Origin: Chloroflexota bacterium
GTDB lineage: Bacteria > Chloroflexota > Anaerolineae > Caldilineales > Caldilineaceae
Length of the DNA stretch: 46,230 nucleotides
Assembly (NCBI GenBank): GCA_003577005.1
Contig: QEUW01000024.1
Location: forward strand, 1 to 46,230
Direction: 5' to 3'
In this document: piece by piece, positions 33,134-41,538 of the stretch
Layout: each line of letters starts with the position of its first letter
Position numbering within the stretch: the stretch's first letter is position 1
Made by a program: the position numbers and the translations under genes
Notes under the pieces: model-generated
Seen by the model: the letters and a program-made list of their open reading frames with translations, nothing else
What the model was told of the DNA's origin: nothing
Database searches by the model: none

Positions 33134-33838
33134 ATGCCTCACCGCCACATTCTCATTGTCGAAGACGACCGTAAAACCATCGAATTGATCCGCCTTTATC
33201 TGGAGCGAGAGGGCTTTCGGGTATCTATCGCCCAGGATGGACGGACGGCGCTGGAACTGGCCCGCCAGCGACTGCCCGATCTAATGATCCTCGATCTCAT
33301 GTTGCCGCGGCTCAGTGGGCTGGAACTCTGCCGCACCTTGCAGAGCGATGGCCTACAGGTTCCCATCATCATGCTTACAGCTAAAAGCACCGAAGATGAA
33401 ATCTTGCACGGGCTCTATCTGGGCGCAGATGACTATATGACCAAACCCTTTAGCCCACGCGAGCTCGTGGCGCGGGTCCACACTGTGTTACGGCGCACAG
33501 CCGATAATGGGGCAGGTGGCCGCCAGGTGATGCGCTTTGGTGAACTGGTCATCGATCCCTTTCGCCATGAAGTAACCTGGTGTGGCAAACCGCTGCCCCT
33601 GACGCCCAAAGAGTTCAAACTGCTCGAAACCATGAGCCGCGAACCGGGCCGCGCTTTTACTCGCCTGGAACTGGTACAACAGGTCTTTGGCTATGATTAT
33701 GAAGGGCTGGAACGCACAGTGGATGCGCATATTATGAATCTGCGCAAAAAGATCGAGCCCGACCCGAGCCGGCTCCGCTTTATCCAGACGATCTACGGGG
33801 TTGGCTATCGCTTCAATGGAGAATCCGACCGTGGGTAG
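33134..33838 (+). CDS. OmpR/PhoB-family response regulator
   Basis: This 234-residue protein has a receiver domain with acidic pair ED, phospho-acceptor D54 (MILDLMLPRLSG), Thr in MLTAKS and Lys in TKPFSPREL. A C-terminal winged helix follows (LTPKEFKLLETMSREPGRAFTRLELVQQVFGYDY; RTVDAHIMNLRKKIE; FIQTIYGVGYRF). It should bind DNA as a phosphorylation-dependent dimer. ATG 33134 gives the canonical N-terminus; the longer frame to 32951 reads through repeat DNA. It overlaps the histidine kinase gene, so the two form one operon. Confidence 0.95.
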   Translation: MPHRHILIVEDDRKTIELIRLYLEREGFRVSIAQDGRTALELARQRLPDLMILDLMLPRLSGLELCRTLQSDGLQVPIIMLTAKSTEDEILHGLYLGADDYMTKPFSPRELVARVHTVLRRTADNGAGGRQVMRFGELVIDPFRHEVTWCGKPLPLTPKEFKLLETMSREPGRAFTRLELVQQVFGYDYEGLERTVDAHIMNLRKKIEPDPSRLRFIQTIYGVGYRFNGESDRG

Positions 33839-35198
33839 TTTACGCGTCCGGTTGCTACTGCTGATGCTCTTTGTGCTGGTAGCGACGGGCGGTCTTGCAG
33901 CCTGGTTGGCCGCAGGTGCGATCAAACAGCGTTTCGAGCAGTATCTGGTCTCGCGCCAGCAGGCAAGTGAGGTACGCCGCGACCTGCTGGCAACGGTACT
34001 GCCCGAAATCCTGGCAAATCATTACGCCGCCACCCGCAATTGGGAAGAAGTGGTCGAGGCGGTTCGTTACTTTGCCGAGTTGACCGACGAGCGCATCATT
34101 CTGGCGGACGTACAAGGGGAGGTAATCGCCGACACCGCCGATGATCCAGCTCTTGTGCCGGGGGTCGCCGGCGATACGGATGCGCTCCCGCTCCTGGTGG
34201 ATGGAGAAGTTATCGGTGCGCTGCGTATCCCCCCCTTGCCACCGGTACGCAACACCGCAAGCGAACGGGCCTATATTGCCCAGGTGAACCGTTCACTCCT
34301 GATCGCCGTGTCGGTGGCCGGCGGGCTGGCGATTGTACTGACGCTAGCCCTTTCACACGGTATCCTCAGCCGCGTACAGGCGCTGACGACCGCCGTGCGG
34401 GCTATGGCGCGCGGTGACTTGAGCCAGCGCGTCCAAAACGGCGCCGATGACGAACTGGGCCAGTTGGCCTATGCCTTTAACAGCATGGCCGATAACCTAG
34501 CGCGGATCGAACAATTGCGCCGCAATATGGTTTCAGATGTCGCCCACGAACTGCGCACCCCTCTTTCCAACATTTGCGGCTATCTTGAGGCAATCCAGGA
34601 TGGTATTGTCCAGCCCACACCTGAGGTGGTAGCCTCGCTCTACGAAGAAGCCGTGCTGCTCCATCGGCTGATCAACGACTTGCAGGAACTGGCTGTGGCC
34701 GAGGCGGGGCAGTTGCGACTTTCGCGCCAGCGGGTGGCGATTGGCGATGTAGTGGACCGTTCGGTACAGGTCGTACAGGGGCGTATCAATGGCCGGTACA
34801 CCATCACCACGGCGCTAGCACCCGACCTGCCCGACCTCTACATCGACGCCGAGCGGATCGGTCAGGTGCTGCGCAACCTGCTCAACAATGCCGTGGAATA
34901 TGCGCTACCGGGTGGCGCCATCGTGGTGGGTGGCCGGCAGATCAACGGTGAAGTCCACGTGAATGTCTATAACGAGGGGTCGGGTATACCTCCTGAACAC
35001 CTTCCCAATGTCTTCGAGCGCTTCTACCGGGTGGATGATTCGCGGGCACGAACCACCGGTGGCAATGGCCTGGGTTTGGCCATTGTCAAACAACTGGTGG
35101 AGGCGCACGGTGGCCGGGTCTGGGCCGAGAGCGTACCCGGCCAGTACGCCAACTTTTTCTTTGCCTTGCCGCTCGATAAACCTTCCTCACCGGTGTAA
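33831..35198 (+). CDS. Membrane-bound sensor histidine kinase
   Basis: This 455-residue protein has an N-terminal helix, an extracytoplasmic sensor region (about 30-155), a second helix and a HAMP domain (ILSRVQALTTAVRAMARGDLSQRV). The catalytic core follows: H-box DVAHELRTPL (H239), N-box LRNLLNNAVEYA, G1 EGSGIPPEHL, F-box VFERFYRVDDSRA and G2 GGNGLGLAIVKQLV. It phosphorylates the adjacent regulator. GTG 33831 has GGAGA seven bases upstream and overlaps the regulator stop by eight bases; ATG 33816 is the alternative. The stimulus is unknown; the sensor region has no recognised PAS or Cache signature. Confidence 0.93.
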   Translation: MGSLRVRLLLLMLFVLVATGGLAAWLAAGAIKQRFEQYLVSRQQASEVRRDLLATVLPEILANHYAATRNWEEVVEAVRYFAELTDERIILADVQGEVIADTADDPALVPGVAGDTDALPLLVDGEVIGALRIPPLPPVRNTASERAYIAQVNRSLLIAVSVAGGLAIVLTLALSHGILSRVQALTTAVRAMARGDLSQRVQNGADDELGQLAYAFNSMADNLARIEQLRRNMVSDVAHELRTPLSNICGYLEAIQDGIVQPTPEVVASLYEEAVLLHRLINDLQELAVAEAGQLRLSRQRVAIGDVVDRSVQVVQGRINGRYTITTALAPDLPDLYIDAERIGQVLRNLLNNAVEYALPGGAIVVGGRQINGEVHVNVYNEGSGIPPEHLPNVFERFYRVDDSRARTTGGNGLGLAIVKQLVEAHGGRVWAESVPGQYANFFFALPLDKPSSPV

Positions 35199-35214
35199 AC
35201 GGGTTGGCTTCTCC

Positions 35215-36165
35215 TTACAGCCGTGTCCAGAAAACGGAAATACTGGCAACACCGGTCTCCTCAAAAAATTCCACCCGGATCTGGTGGTACCCCTCGCTCA
35301 AATAGATGTCCCCAAAGTAGCTAGTAGCGGGTTGGATGCGCCAGGCGTCGATCACGAGCGTGTTGTCCACATAGAGCCGCACACCATCATCGACGGTGGC
35401 AAAAAAGCGATAGGTCCCGGCCCGGAAGTACTCATCGCGAATCCACACCGCGCTAAAGTAGTCCTCCGGGATGCCAACGCCTGGGCTGCCATACCCCCAG
35501 TTGAAATTGAGTTCCACTTCATTGCGCGAGAAGATGGGCGGGCCGGAGAGATGACGGTTGTTAAAGTACGACCCGGTCCATTTGCCGTATGGCGGCGGTG
35601 GCGGTGGCGGTGGCGGTGGCGGCGGTGGCGGCGGCGGTGGGTATTGACATGATGATGGAACGCGCAGCACCTGCCCAACATAGATGTGATTGGGGTTGGC
35701 CAGGCCGTTGATCCGCATCAATGTCCACACATCGGTTCCAAAGTAACGAGCGATGCCGGCCAGCGTATCGCCATGACGCACCGTATAGAGGATAAAGTCG
35801 CATGGCGGCGGTGGTGGCGGTGGTGGGGGCGGTGGAGGCGGCGGTGGTGGGGGCGGCGGAGGCGGCGGGGGCTTGTGACCCGGTATGCAAAGCCGCTGGC
35901 CCACATAAACCTTGTTTAAGTTATAGATCCCGTTAGCCTGCGCCAGCGCGTAAAGGCTCACACCGTAATAGCGGGCGATCCCCGATAAGGTTTGGCCGCG
36001 CCGGACGATGTGAACGGTGGCGCAGCCATACCAGCGCGTCACGGTGGACTCGACCGGAGCGGCGATGGCGGCGCCCGGTATGACCGCGCCAAGCACGACC
36101 AGAGCCAGCGTAAAGGCCAAAAGCCCTCTCCGCACTCTCCTCACCAGTCGTTGCAGTTGCTGCAT
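35215..36165 (-). CDS. Secreted LysM-polyproline-PA14-like protein
   Basis: In this 316-residue protein a signal peptide (about 1-36) leads to LysM 1 (51-95: VHIVRRGQTLSGIARYYGVS), then 23 consecutive prolines (99-121), LysM 2 (about 127-170: YTVRHGDTLAGIARYFGTD), 17 prolines (176-192) and a PA14-like beta domain (193-316: GSYFNNRHLSG, FSAVWIRDEYF, FFATVDDGVRLYVDN). LysM modules bind peptidoglycan-like glycans and PA14 domains bind carbohydrates. Long proline runs need EF-P for translation and act as stiff spacers. ATG 36165 has AAGGAG seven bases upstream. It is convergent with the two-component pair (16-base gap). Confidence 0.9.
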   Translation of the reverse strand: MQQLQRLVRRVRRGLLAFTLALVVLGAVIPGAAIAAPVESTVTRWYGCATVHIVRRGQTLSGIARYYGVSLYALAQANGIYNLNKVYVGQRLCIPGHKPPPPPPPPPPPPPPPPPPPPPPPCDFILYTVRHGDTLAGIARYFGTDVWTLMRINGLANPNHIYVGQVLRVPSSCQYPPPPPPPPPPPPPPPPPYGKWTGSYFNNRHLSGPPIFSRNEVELNFNWGYGSPGVGIPEDYFSAVWIRDEYFRAGTYRFFATVDDGVRLYVDNTLVIDAWRIQPATSYFGDIYLSEGYHQIRVEFFEETGVASISVFWTRL

Positions 36166-36251
36166 AGATTGCTCCTTCTGCACATTAAGAATAGATAAGA
36201 AGATGTTGCTATAGGGTAGGACGAAAATCTTGGAAAAAAGTTCTGACCAAC

Positions 36252-37658
36252 TCAAAATTTGACTTGTTGCCCACGCACCGGGATGGTCACCTGCGCTGGC
36301 TGCTGTGCACGCAACCGCTCGGCCAGCGTCGCTGCCGGCTCCGGCTCGCCATGCACGAGGAAGAGCTGCTGGAGCCGGTTGGGGTCAAAGTTGCCGGCCC
36401 ACTCAAGCAGGCCAGCCTGATCCGCATGGGCGCTGTAGCCTTCGATGCTCGTCACCCGCGCCCGCACATCGTACTGTTCGCCAAAGATCCGCACCGGGCT
36501 GACGCCATCTTTGATCCGCCGGCCCAACGTGTGTTCAGCCTGAAAACTGACAAATAGAATTGTATTATCCAGGTCTTCGATATTGTTCTTTAGATGATGC
36601 AGAATCCGCCCACTCTCGGCCATGCCGCTGGCTGCGATAATCACAGCTGGCGAACTAAGGTGGTTGAGCTGTTTGCTACGCCGCACTTCGCGGATATACT
36701 CGACCCGCCCATAGTCAAAGGGGTTGCGGCGGTCATCTTCGATCAGAAAGCGCTGCACTTCCTCGTTCCATTCTTCCGGGTGCATGCGGAAGACATCGGT
36801 AGCGTTGACCGCCAGCGGGCTATCGACAAAGACGGGCAGGGGCGGGATGTCACCTGCAGCGTCCAACTGATTGAGCGTATAGACGAGCTCTTGCGCGCGG
36901 CCCACGGCAAAGGCCGGAATAATCACCTTGCCCCGACGCCTCGCTGTGCTGTTGACCACATCGCGCAACATCCGCCGTGTCGACTCATACGGTTCGTGGA
37001 GCCGGTCGCCATAGGTGCTCTCCAGGATCAGCAGGTCGGCCTCGGTCAGTGGCTCCGGCAGGTGCAGGATGGTTGTTTCGCGGCGGCCTAGATCGCCGCT
37101 AAAGACCAGCCGCCACTGCCTGCCGGTCCGGTGCTCCCGAATGTCCAGGGCAACAGACGCTGCGCCCAAGATATGCCCGGCCTCGTAGAAGGTCAAATCC
37201 ACGCCATCGGTTACAGAGACTCGCCGGTGGAGCCCCACACCGATAAACTGGGCGAGGGCGTGCTGGGCATCGCTACGAGTATAGATCGGCTCGACCGGTG
37301 GTTCGCCCCGTTTGGCCTTCTGCCGGTTGAGATAGGCCACATCCTGCTCGTGGATGTGGCCACTATCCATCAGCATGTAGGTACAAAGGTTACGTGTGGC
37401 CGCAGTACACCAGATGTTACCCGTAAAGCCCTGTTTGACAAGATTAGGAATGTTACCTGAATGGTCGATATGGGCGTGGCTCAGAATGAGCGCATCGATG
37501 GTAGCTGCCTCGAACAGAAGATGCTGATTGCGCTCGTATGTATCAGCGCGATGCCCCTGGAAAAGGCCGCACTCCAATAGAATGCGCCGGTTGTTGACCT
37601 CGATGAGGTGCATCGAGCCGGTAACTTCCTGCGCTGCACCTAGAAAGGTAATCTGCAT
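36252..37658 (-). CDS. Beta-CASP metallo-beta-lactamase family ribonuclease-like protein
   Basis: In this 468-residue protein the metallo-beta-lactamase domain opens with [19 protein letters not shown] and has the zinc motif SHAHIDHSG, followed by [13 protein letters not shown] [15 protein letters not shown] and FSGDLGRR. The beta-CASP domain has [37 protein letters not shown] and [17 protein letters not shown]. This is the CPSF73/RNase J-related group (YSH1-type) that processes RNA in the cytoplasm. ATG 37658 starts the conserved region; the longer frame to 37811 is not supported. It lacks the C-terminal domain of RNase J. It is transcribed with, and 86 bases upstream of, the LysM gene, but no shared function is evident. 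Confidence 0.92.
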   Translation of the reverse strand: MQITFLGAAQEVTGSMHLIEVNNRRILLECGLFQGHRADTYERNQHLLFEAATIDALILSHAHIDHSGNIPNLVKQGFTGNIWCTAATRNLCTYMLMDSGHIHEQDVAYLNRQKAKRGEPPVEPIYTRSDAQHALAQFIGVGLHRRVSVTDGVDLTFYEAGHILGAASVALDIREHRTGRQWRLVFSGDLGRRETTILHLPEPLTEADLLILESTYGDRLHEPYESTRRMLRDVVNSTARRRGKVIIPAFAVGRAQELVYTLNQLDAAGDIPPLPVFVDSPLAVNATDVFRMHPEEWNEEVQRFLIEDDRRNPFDYGRVEYIREVRRSKQLNHLSSPAVIIAASGMAESGRILHHLKNNIEDLDNTILFVSFQAEHTLGRRIKDGVSPVRIFGEQYDVRARVTSIEGYSAHADQAGLLEWAGNFDPNRLQQLFLVHGEPEPAATLAERLRAQQPAQVTIPVRGQQVKF

Positions 37659-37991
37659 GGGGTCTTCTCGGTCTCCGCCGGCTGAGTGTCTGTTGCATAA
37701 AAACGGCCAAGATGAAGCGCGCTGCAAAAGCACGTTGACCGTTGCGCTGCTGTCTCTATTGTAGCCGCGTTTGGCTAGAAACTCAATCCTTATTTTGTCG
37801 TAGGAAATCATGAGTCTGACCAGTGCGTGTGCCCGTGCTTACAGTCGGAATCCCGCCAGGCGGGTAGAGTAGAGGAAGATTCCGGAATCTCGTTACAACA
37901 TAATCGCTTTGGTTGTCTGGCAGCAAGCGTTGAGCCGCCGCGCTCAGGCTTGCGTGCCAACTCTACACAGGTCCAACTGGAGGATAACGAG
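37659..37991 (+). other. Divergent intergenic region, non-coding
   Basis: No gene was recognised in 333 bases. A small stem CCCGCC-A-GGCGGG lies at about 37852-37864, bracketed by CGGAATC/GATTCCG. GGAGG around 37979 is the ribosome binding site of the next gene. No convincing promoter pair was found by eye. Confidence 0.4.
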
Positions 37992-38423
37992 ATGACGGCG
38001 CTTACAAACCGCACTACCAATACATCCAACAAAGTCGTCGGCGGCATCGCCGGTGGCATTGCCGGTGGCATTGTCTTTGGGTTGGTGATGACGATGATGG
38101 GGATGATGCCAATGATCGCCGGCCTGGTCGGGAGCCAATCTGCGGCGGTCGGGTGGATCGTGCATCTTGTGATCAGCATCTTCATTGGCGCCACGTTCGC
38201 TTTGATCTTTGGCGATCGCAGCACCACCTACACTACCGGGCTGCTGTGGGGGCTCGTCTACGGCGTGGTCTGGTGGGTGCTTGGCCCGCTGGTGATCATG
38301 CCGGCGATGATGGGGATGCCGTTGTTTATGTTCGACAGCATGACGTTGGTGAGCCTGGTGGGACATCTTATCTACGGTGCGGTGACTGGTCTTGTCTATG
38401 TCTGGTATATCTCTCGTGGCTAA
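37992..38423 (+). CDS. Small hydrophobic membrane protein, family not recognised
   Basis: This 143-residue protein has four predicted helices (about 17-48, 54-75, 85-108, 115-140) with many Gly and Met (GGIAGGIAGGIVFGLVMTMMGMMPMIAGLVG). It resembles small integral membrane proteins of the YagU/DUF1440 kind in length and Gly-rich first helix, but I cannot assign a family. ATG 37992 has a GGAGG upstream; the longer frame to 37827 is not supported by composition. It is probably co-transcribed with the next membrane protein (82-base gap). Confidence 0.65.
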   Translation: MTALTNRTTNTSNKVVGGIAGGIAGGIVFGLVMTMMGMMPMIAGLVGSQSAAVGWIVHLVISIFIGATFALIFGDRSTTYTTGLLWGLVYGVVWWVLGPLVIMPAMMGMPLFMFDSMTLVSLVGHLIYGAVTGLVYVWYISRG

Positions 38424-38505
38424 TGAGCCGTGCAGGCAACAGATTCTTGATCAAGCCCCAAGAGCCAGATGACAACCAGGGTCAAATCGAGTAAACTGGT
38501 GGCTG

Positions 38506-39165
38506 ATGAAGCTCCTGTTCGCTGCCCGTTTTTCCGGTCTTGCCTTTCTGGTTGCCGGTTTATATACGCTCTTCGTGATGCGTCCTGGCCTACGCCTGGT
38601 GAACGGGTTTGACCTGCGCCAGGCGTGGGTGCTGGACCGTGCGTTGTTGTGGCAACTGGGCTGGTGGCTCTGGCTGGTGGCAATCTTTAGCTGGATGGTC
38701 GTACTGATCGTTTTGCACTGGTCATACCTGCCGGCGCACCGGGTGGAGGGGATGCTTCAATCGGGCTTGATGCTGATTGGCGCGGTGTTGAGCATTGCCG
38801 GCATCCTTGTCTGGATGGCTGCACTGCCCGCCGTCTTTGTCCAGAGCGACACAGTCGCCACCCTGACGCCGCTGGTCGATGCTCTGGCGCTGGGTCTTCT
38901 GGGTGCGGGGCTAATGATGGCCGGGCTAGCCACAGCCTGGGTTGCGCTTGATCTGTTGCGCCAGAAAGTGTTATCCCGTGGCTGGTTGTTTTTTCTCTTT
39001 GTTGCCGGTCTCTGCGCACTTCCGTCGCCCATTCTCCTTCCCAACCCTTCTCTCCTATTTGTCGCGCTGGCCTGTTGGATCATCTGGTGTGGCTGGCTTG
39101 CCACGCGGTCGCACCTACCTAGCCCATTTGTAGAATGGCCGGTCCCAGGAACCGGCGAACCCTAA
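38506..39165 (+). CDS. Membrane protein of unknown function
   Basis: This 219-residue protein has five to six helices, beginning SGLAFLVAGLYTLFVMRPG and ending with a Cys/Trp-rich helix (LFVALACWIIWCGWLA). A short polar tail follows. No conserved catalytic motif is seen. ATG 38506 is preceded by GGTGG. Its TAA stop (39163-39165) is also the first three bases of the palindromic element that follows, so the end of the protein could have been set by repeat insertion. The function is unknown. Confidence 0.6.
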   Translation: MKLLFAARFSGLAFLVAGLYTLFVMRPGLRLVNGFDLRQAWVLDRALLWQLGWWLWLVAIFSWMVVLIVLHWSYLPAHRVEGMLQSGLMLIGAVLSIAGILVWMAALPAVFVQSDTVATLTPLVDALALGLLGAGLMMAGLATAWVALDLLRQKVLSRGWLFFLFVAGLCALPSPILLPNPSLLFVALACWIIWCGWLATRSHLPSPFVEWPVPGTGEP

Positions 39166-39294
39166 TACTACAACGCGACTTTGCGCGCCCAAAGGGCCCC
39201 CGTGACCAGAATCAACTTCGTCGACCAGATCATTTCTGGTCACCTCCCGGAGGGCGGGGTGGACCGGTCACACGAAGTCTCGTTGTAGTACTAA
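39162..39294 (+). repeat. Palindromic element 1 of three in a row (CTACAACG ends)
   Basis: The left end CTAATACTACAACG (39162-39175) and right end CGTTGTAGTACTAA (39281-39294) are inverted copies with two mismatches. The 133-bp unit is bracketed by the stop codon of the upstream gene and the next element. No coding potential was seen. Confidence 0.75.
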
Positions 39295-39377
39295 TACGAA
39301 ATCCGGTTGTGTACTGGACGAATATCCAGGCGAGTAGCCCAGATATATACGTCCAGTGAACAGAGGGATTCGGTATA
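39294..39377 (+). repeat. Palindromic element 2 of three in a row (TACGAAATCC ends)
   Basis: The left part ATACGAAATCC...GTACTGGAC and right part GTCCAGTG...GGATTCGGTATA are inverted copies matching at about three quarters of positions. TACGAAATCCGGTTGT-type sequences are also seen as repeats in other phototroph-associated bacteria. Confidence 0.65.
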
Positions 39378-39512
39378 AGAACCTGTTCGAAAAGAGAGCT
39401 CCACGCTGGTGCGATGCGCGTGCAAGGTGTGTGGCGCCTCAGGAAATGCCCGGCGGCCCAGGTGCAATGCACTCTTCGAGTGCAACGCACCTACCCTTTT
39501 CAAACAGCTGCT
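39378..39512 (+). repeat. Palindromic element 3 of three in a row (CTGTTyGAAAAG ends)
   Basis: The left end AGAACCTGTTCGAAAAG and right end CTTTTCAAACAGCTGCT are inverted copies. The interior holds GGTGCGATGCGCGTGC and GGTGCAATGCAC/GTGCAACGCACC core motifs. The same type of ends and core occurs inside the NB-ARC/TPR gene at 45612-45764. Confidence 0.75.
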
Positions 39513-39535
39513 AAGACGCTAGCTTTGCTCTTCAC

Positions 39536-39565
39536 TTAACACCATCCTTCGCTTTATGCTATAAT
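39536..39565 (+). promoter_or_regulatory. Likely promoter of the adenine deaminase gene
   Basis: TTAACA (39536-39541) and TATAAT (39560-39565) are spaced by 18 bases, followed by GGGGAGG at 39583-39589 and ATG 39597. Confidence 0.65.
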
Positions 39566-39596
39566 CACCCGAATCGAATCATGGGGAGGTGCGAAG

Positions 39597-41315
39597 ATGG
39601 GCATGGCAGAATTGCTGGCTGTGGCGCGCGGAGATGCGCCGGCTGACCTGGTTCTCCGCAACGGGCAGATCATCAATGTCTTTTCCGGCGCGATCGAGCT
39701 GGCCGATGTAGCGATCTACGACGGGCTTATTGCAGGGATTGGCCCTGGTTATGCAGCAAAGAACGAAGTGGATCTGCGCCGCGCCTATCTTGCCCCTGGT
39801 CTGATCGACGCCCATGTCCATATCGAGAGCAGCCTCTGTATTCCCGCGTACTTTGCCCAGGCCGTGGTGCCGCGCGGCGTTACGGCGGCGGTCACCGACC
39901 CGCACGAAATTGCCAATGTCGCGGGTCTGGCCGGTATCCGCTTTATGGCGGAGAACAGCCGCGGGTTGCCGCTCAAAGTCCATGTCATGGCTTCTTCGTG
40001 CGTGCCGGCAACGAACCTGGCGACAAGTGGCGCCCGGTTGGAGGCGACAGAACTGACGGCGCTGTTGGAGGGTGGCACCGTACTCGGACTGGCCGAGGTG
40101 ATGAACTTTCCCGCAGTCGTCCAGGGCGATCCCGAAGTGTTGGCAAAGATTGCGGCGTTTCAAGGGCGCCCACGCGACGGGCACTTGCCCCTCTTGCGTG
40201 GCAAGCCGCTCAACGCCTATGTGGCGGCCGGCATCGGCAGCGAACACGAGGGTACGACGGTCGAAGAAGCTGCCGAAAAGCTGGCGCGCGGGCTGTACAT
40301 CCTCATTCGCGAGGCAACCATTGCCCACAATTTGCACGCCCTGCTCCCCCTGGTCACGCCGCACAACAGCCGCCGTCTCTGTTTCTGCACCGACGACCGC
40401 ATCCCCAGCGACCTGCTCGACCAGGGCAGCGTCGATTACATGGTGCGCGAAGCCATCGCCTACGGCATCGACCCCATCACCGCCGTGCGGATGGCGACGC
40501 TCAATACGGCAGAGTGGTTTGGCTTGCACGACCGGGGCGCCATTGCGCCAGGGCGGGTGGCCGATCTGCTGGTCATCAACGACCTCGGCGACTTCCGCCC
40601 GCGCCAGGTCTATGTCGCCGGTCGCCTGGTCGCCGAAGCGGGTGAGATGAAGGCTGACACGCTGCCGTCGCCTACACCTATCCCCACCGGCATCGGGGGG
40701 AGCGTCAACATCGACTGGGGCCGGGTGGACTTGCGCATCCCGGCGCGTGGTTCGCAGATGCGCGTGATCGGAGTGATCGAGCACCAGTTGCTCACCACCG
40801 AGGTGATCGAGGCGCCAACAGTCGTTGACGGCGCAGCAGTCGCCGACATCGACCGTGACCTGCTCAAGATCGCCGTGATCGAACGGCACAAGGCCAGCGG
40901 TGCGCTGGGGCTTGGCTTTATCCACGGCATGGGCCTGACCCGTGGCGCTATCGCCGGCACCGTGGCCCACGACCATCACAACCTCATTGTCATCGGCGCC
41001 GACGACGGCTCGATGATGGCGGCTGCGCGGCGGGTGGCCGAGTTAGGAGGCGGCCTGGTCGTGACCGATGGGGAACAGGTGGTCGCCGAATTGCCTCTGC
41101 CCGTGGGCGGCGTCATGAGCGACCAACCCATCGCTGTTGTACGCCGCGCCTACGACGCGCTGATTGCCGCCGCCCGCAACCAGGGGGCAGAGTTGCACGA
41201 CCCGTTTATGGCCATGAGCTTCAAGGCGCTCGAGGTCATTCCCCATCTCAAACTCACCGACCAGGGGCTGGTCGATGTGACGAGGTTTAAGATGGTTGAT
41301 CTTTTTGTGGATTGA
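39597..41315 (+). CDS. ade: Adenine deaminase
   Basis: This 572-residue amidohydrolase deaminates adenine to hypoxanthine in purine salvage, in the cytoplasm. The N-terminus has ADLVLRNGQIINVFSG; metal ligands are in GLIDAHVHIESS (HxH) and later FCTDDRIPSDL; substrate and metal residues lie in VTDPHEIANVAG and GLAEVMNFPAV. The C-terminal domain with VAHDHHNLIVIGADDGSM and GGLVVTDG is typical of bacterial Ade. The length matches the family. ATG 39597 has GGGGAGG about seven bases upstream; ATG 39603 is possible. It is a single gene with its own promoter. Confidence 0.95.
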   Translation: MGMAELLAVARGDAPADLVLRNGQIINVFSGAIELADVAIYDGLIAGIGPGYAAKNEVDLRRAYLAPGLIDAHVHIESSLCIPAYFAQAVVPRGVTAAVTDPHEIANVAGLAGIRFMAENSRGLPLKVHVMASSCVPATNLATSGARLEATELTALLEGGTVLGLAEVMNFPAVVQGDPEVLAKIAAFQGRPRDGHLPLLRGKPLNAYVAAGIGSEHEGTTVEEAAEKLARGLYILIREATIAHNLHALLPLVTPHNSRRLCFCTDDRIPSDLLDQGSVDYMVREAIAYGIDPITAVRMATLNTAEWFGLHDRGAIAPGRVADLLVINDLGDFRPRQVYVAGRLVAEAGEMKADTLPSPTPIPTGIGGSVNIDWGRVDLRIPARGSQMRVIGVIEHQLLTTEVIEAPTVVDGAAVADIDRDLLKIAVIERHKASGALGLGFIHGMGLTRGAIAGTVAHDHHNLIVIGADDGSMMAAARRVAELGGGLVVTDGEQVVAELPLPVGGVMSDQPIAVVRRAYDALIAAARNQGAELHDPFMAMSFKALEVIPHLKLTDQGLVDVTRFKMVDLFVD

Positions 41316-41424
41316 ATTGATTCACTGGTCGTAAACCTGCTCCACAATGGTTCGGTAGGCGCCAGTCCGCTCCGACCTGAAGGTTTTGTCCTTACCCGCA
41401 AGCCAGTGCGGGGGACGAACCACG

Positions 41425-41500
41425 TGCAACCCATCCTGCGGATGCATCGCACGAACTATCAGGCCGGTGCGGTGCACGCAAAGCGTGCGATGCACCTGAT
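41425..41500 (+). repeat. GTGCGATGCAC-type palindromic element
   Basis: GGTGCGGTGCACGC-AAA-GCGTGCGATGCACC (41466-41496) is a near-perfect hairpin and differs by one base from the 31-base module at 45647-45677. GTGCAAC...GATGCATCGCAC to its left is a diverged second module, and CTATCAGG/CCTGATAG flank the hairpin. Confidence 0.7.
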
Positions 41501-41510
41501 AGCCATGCTA

Positions 41511-41538
41511 TTCCCCCGTCCCCTACTCCTCACTCCCC
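41511..41538 (-). repeat. GGGGAGTGAGGAGTAGGGGA-type repeat at the end of the M20 gene
   Basis: Read on the minus strand this G-rich stretch encodes the last codons (GSEE) and the TAG stop of the M20 peptidase gene. It belongs with the repeats at 4886 and 22970. Confidence 0.6.

Noticed and set aside
39579..40979. 466-residue frame opposite adenine deaminase
   Set aside because: Shadow of the ade gene; no recognisable protein sequence.
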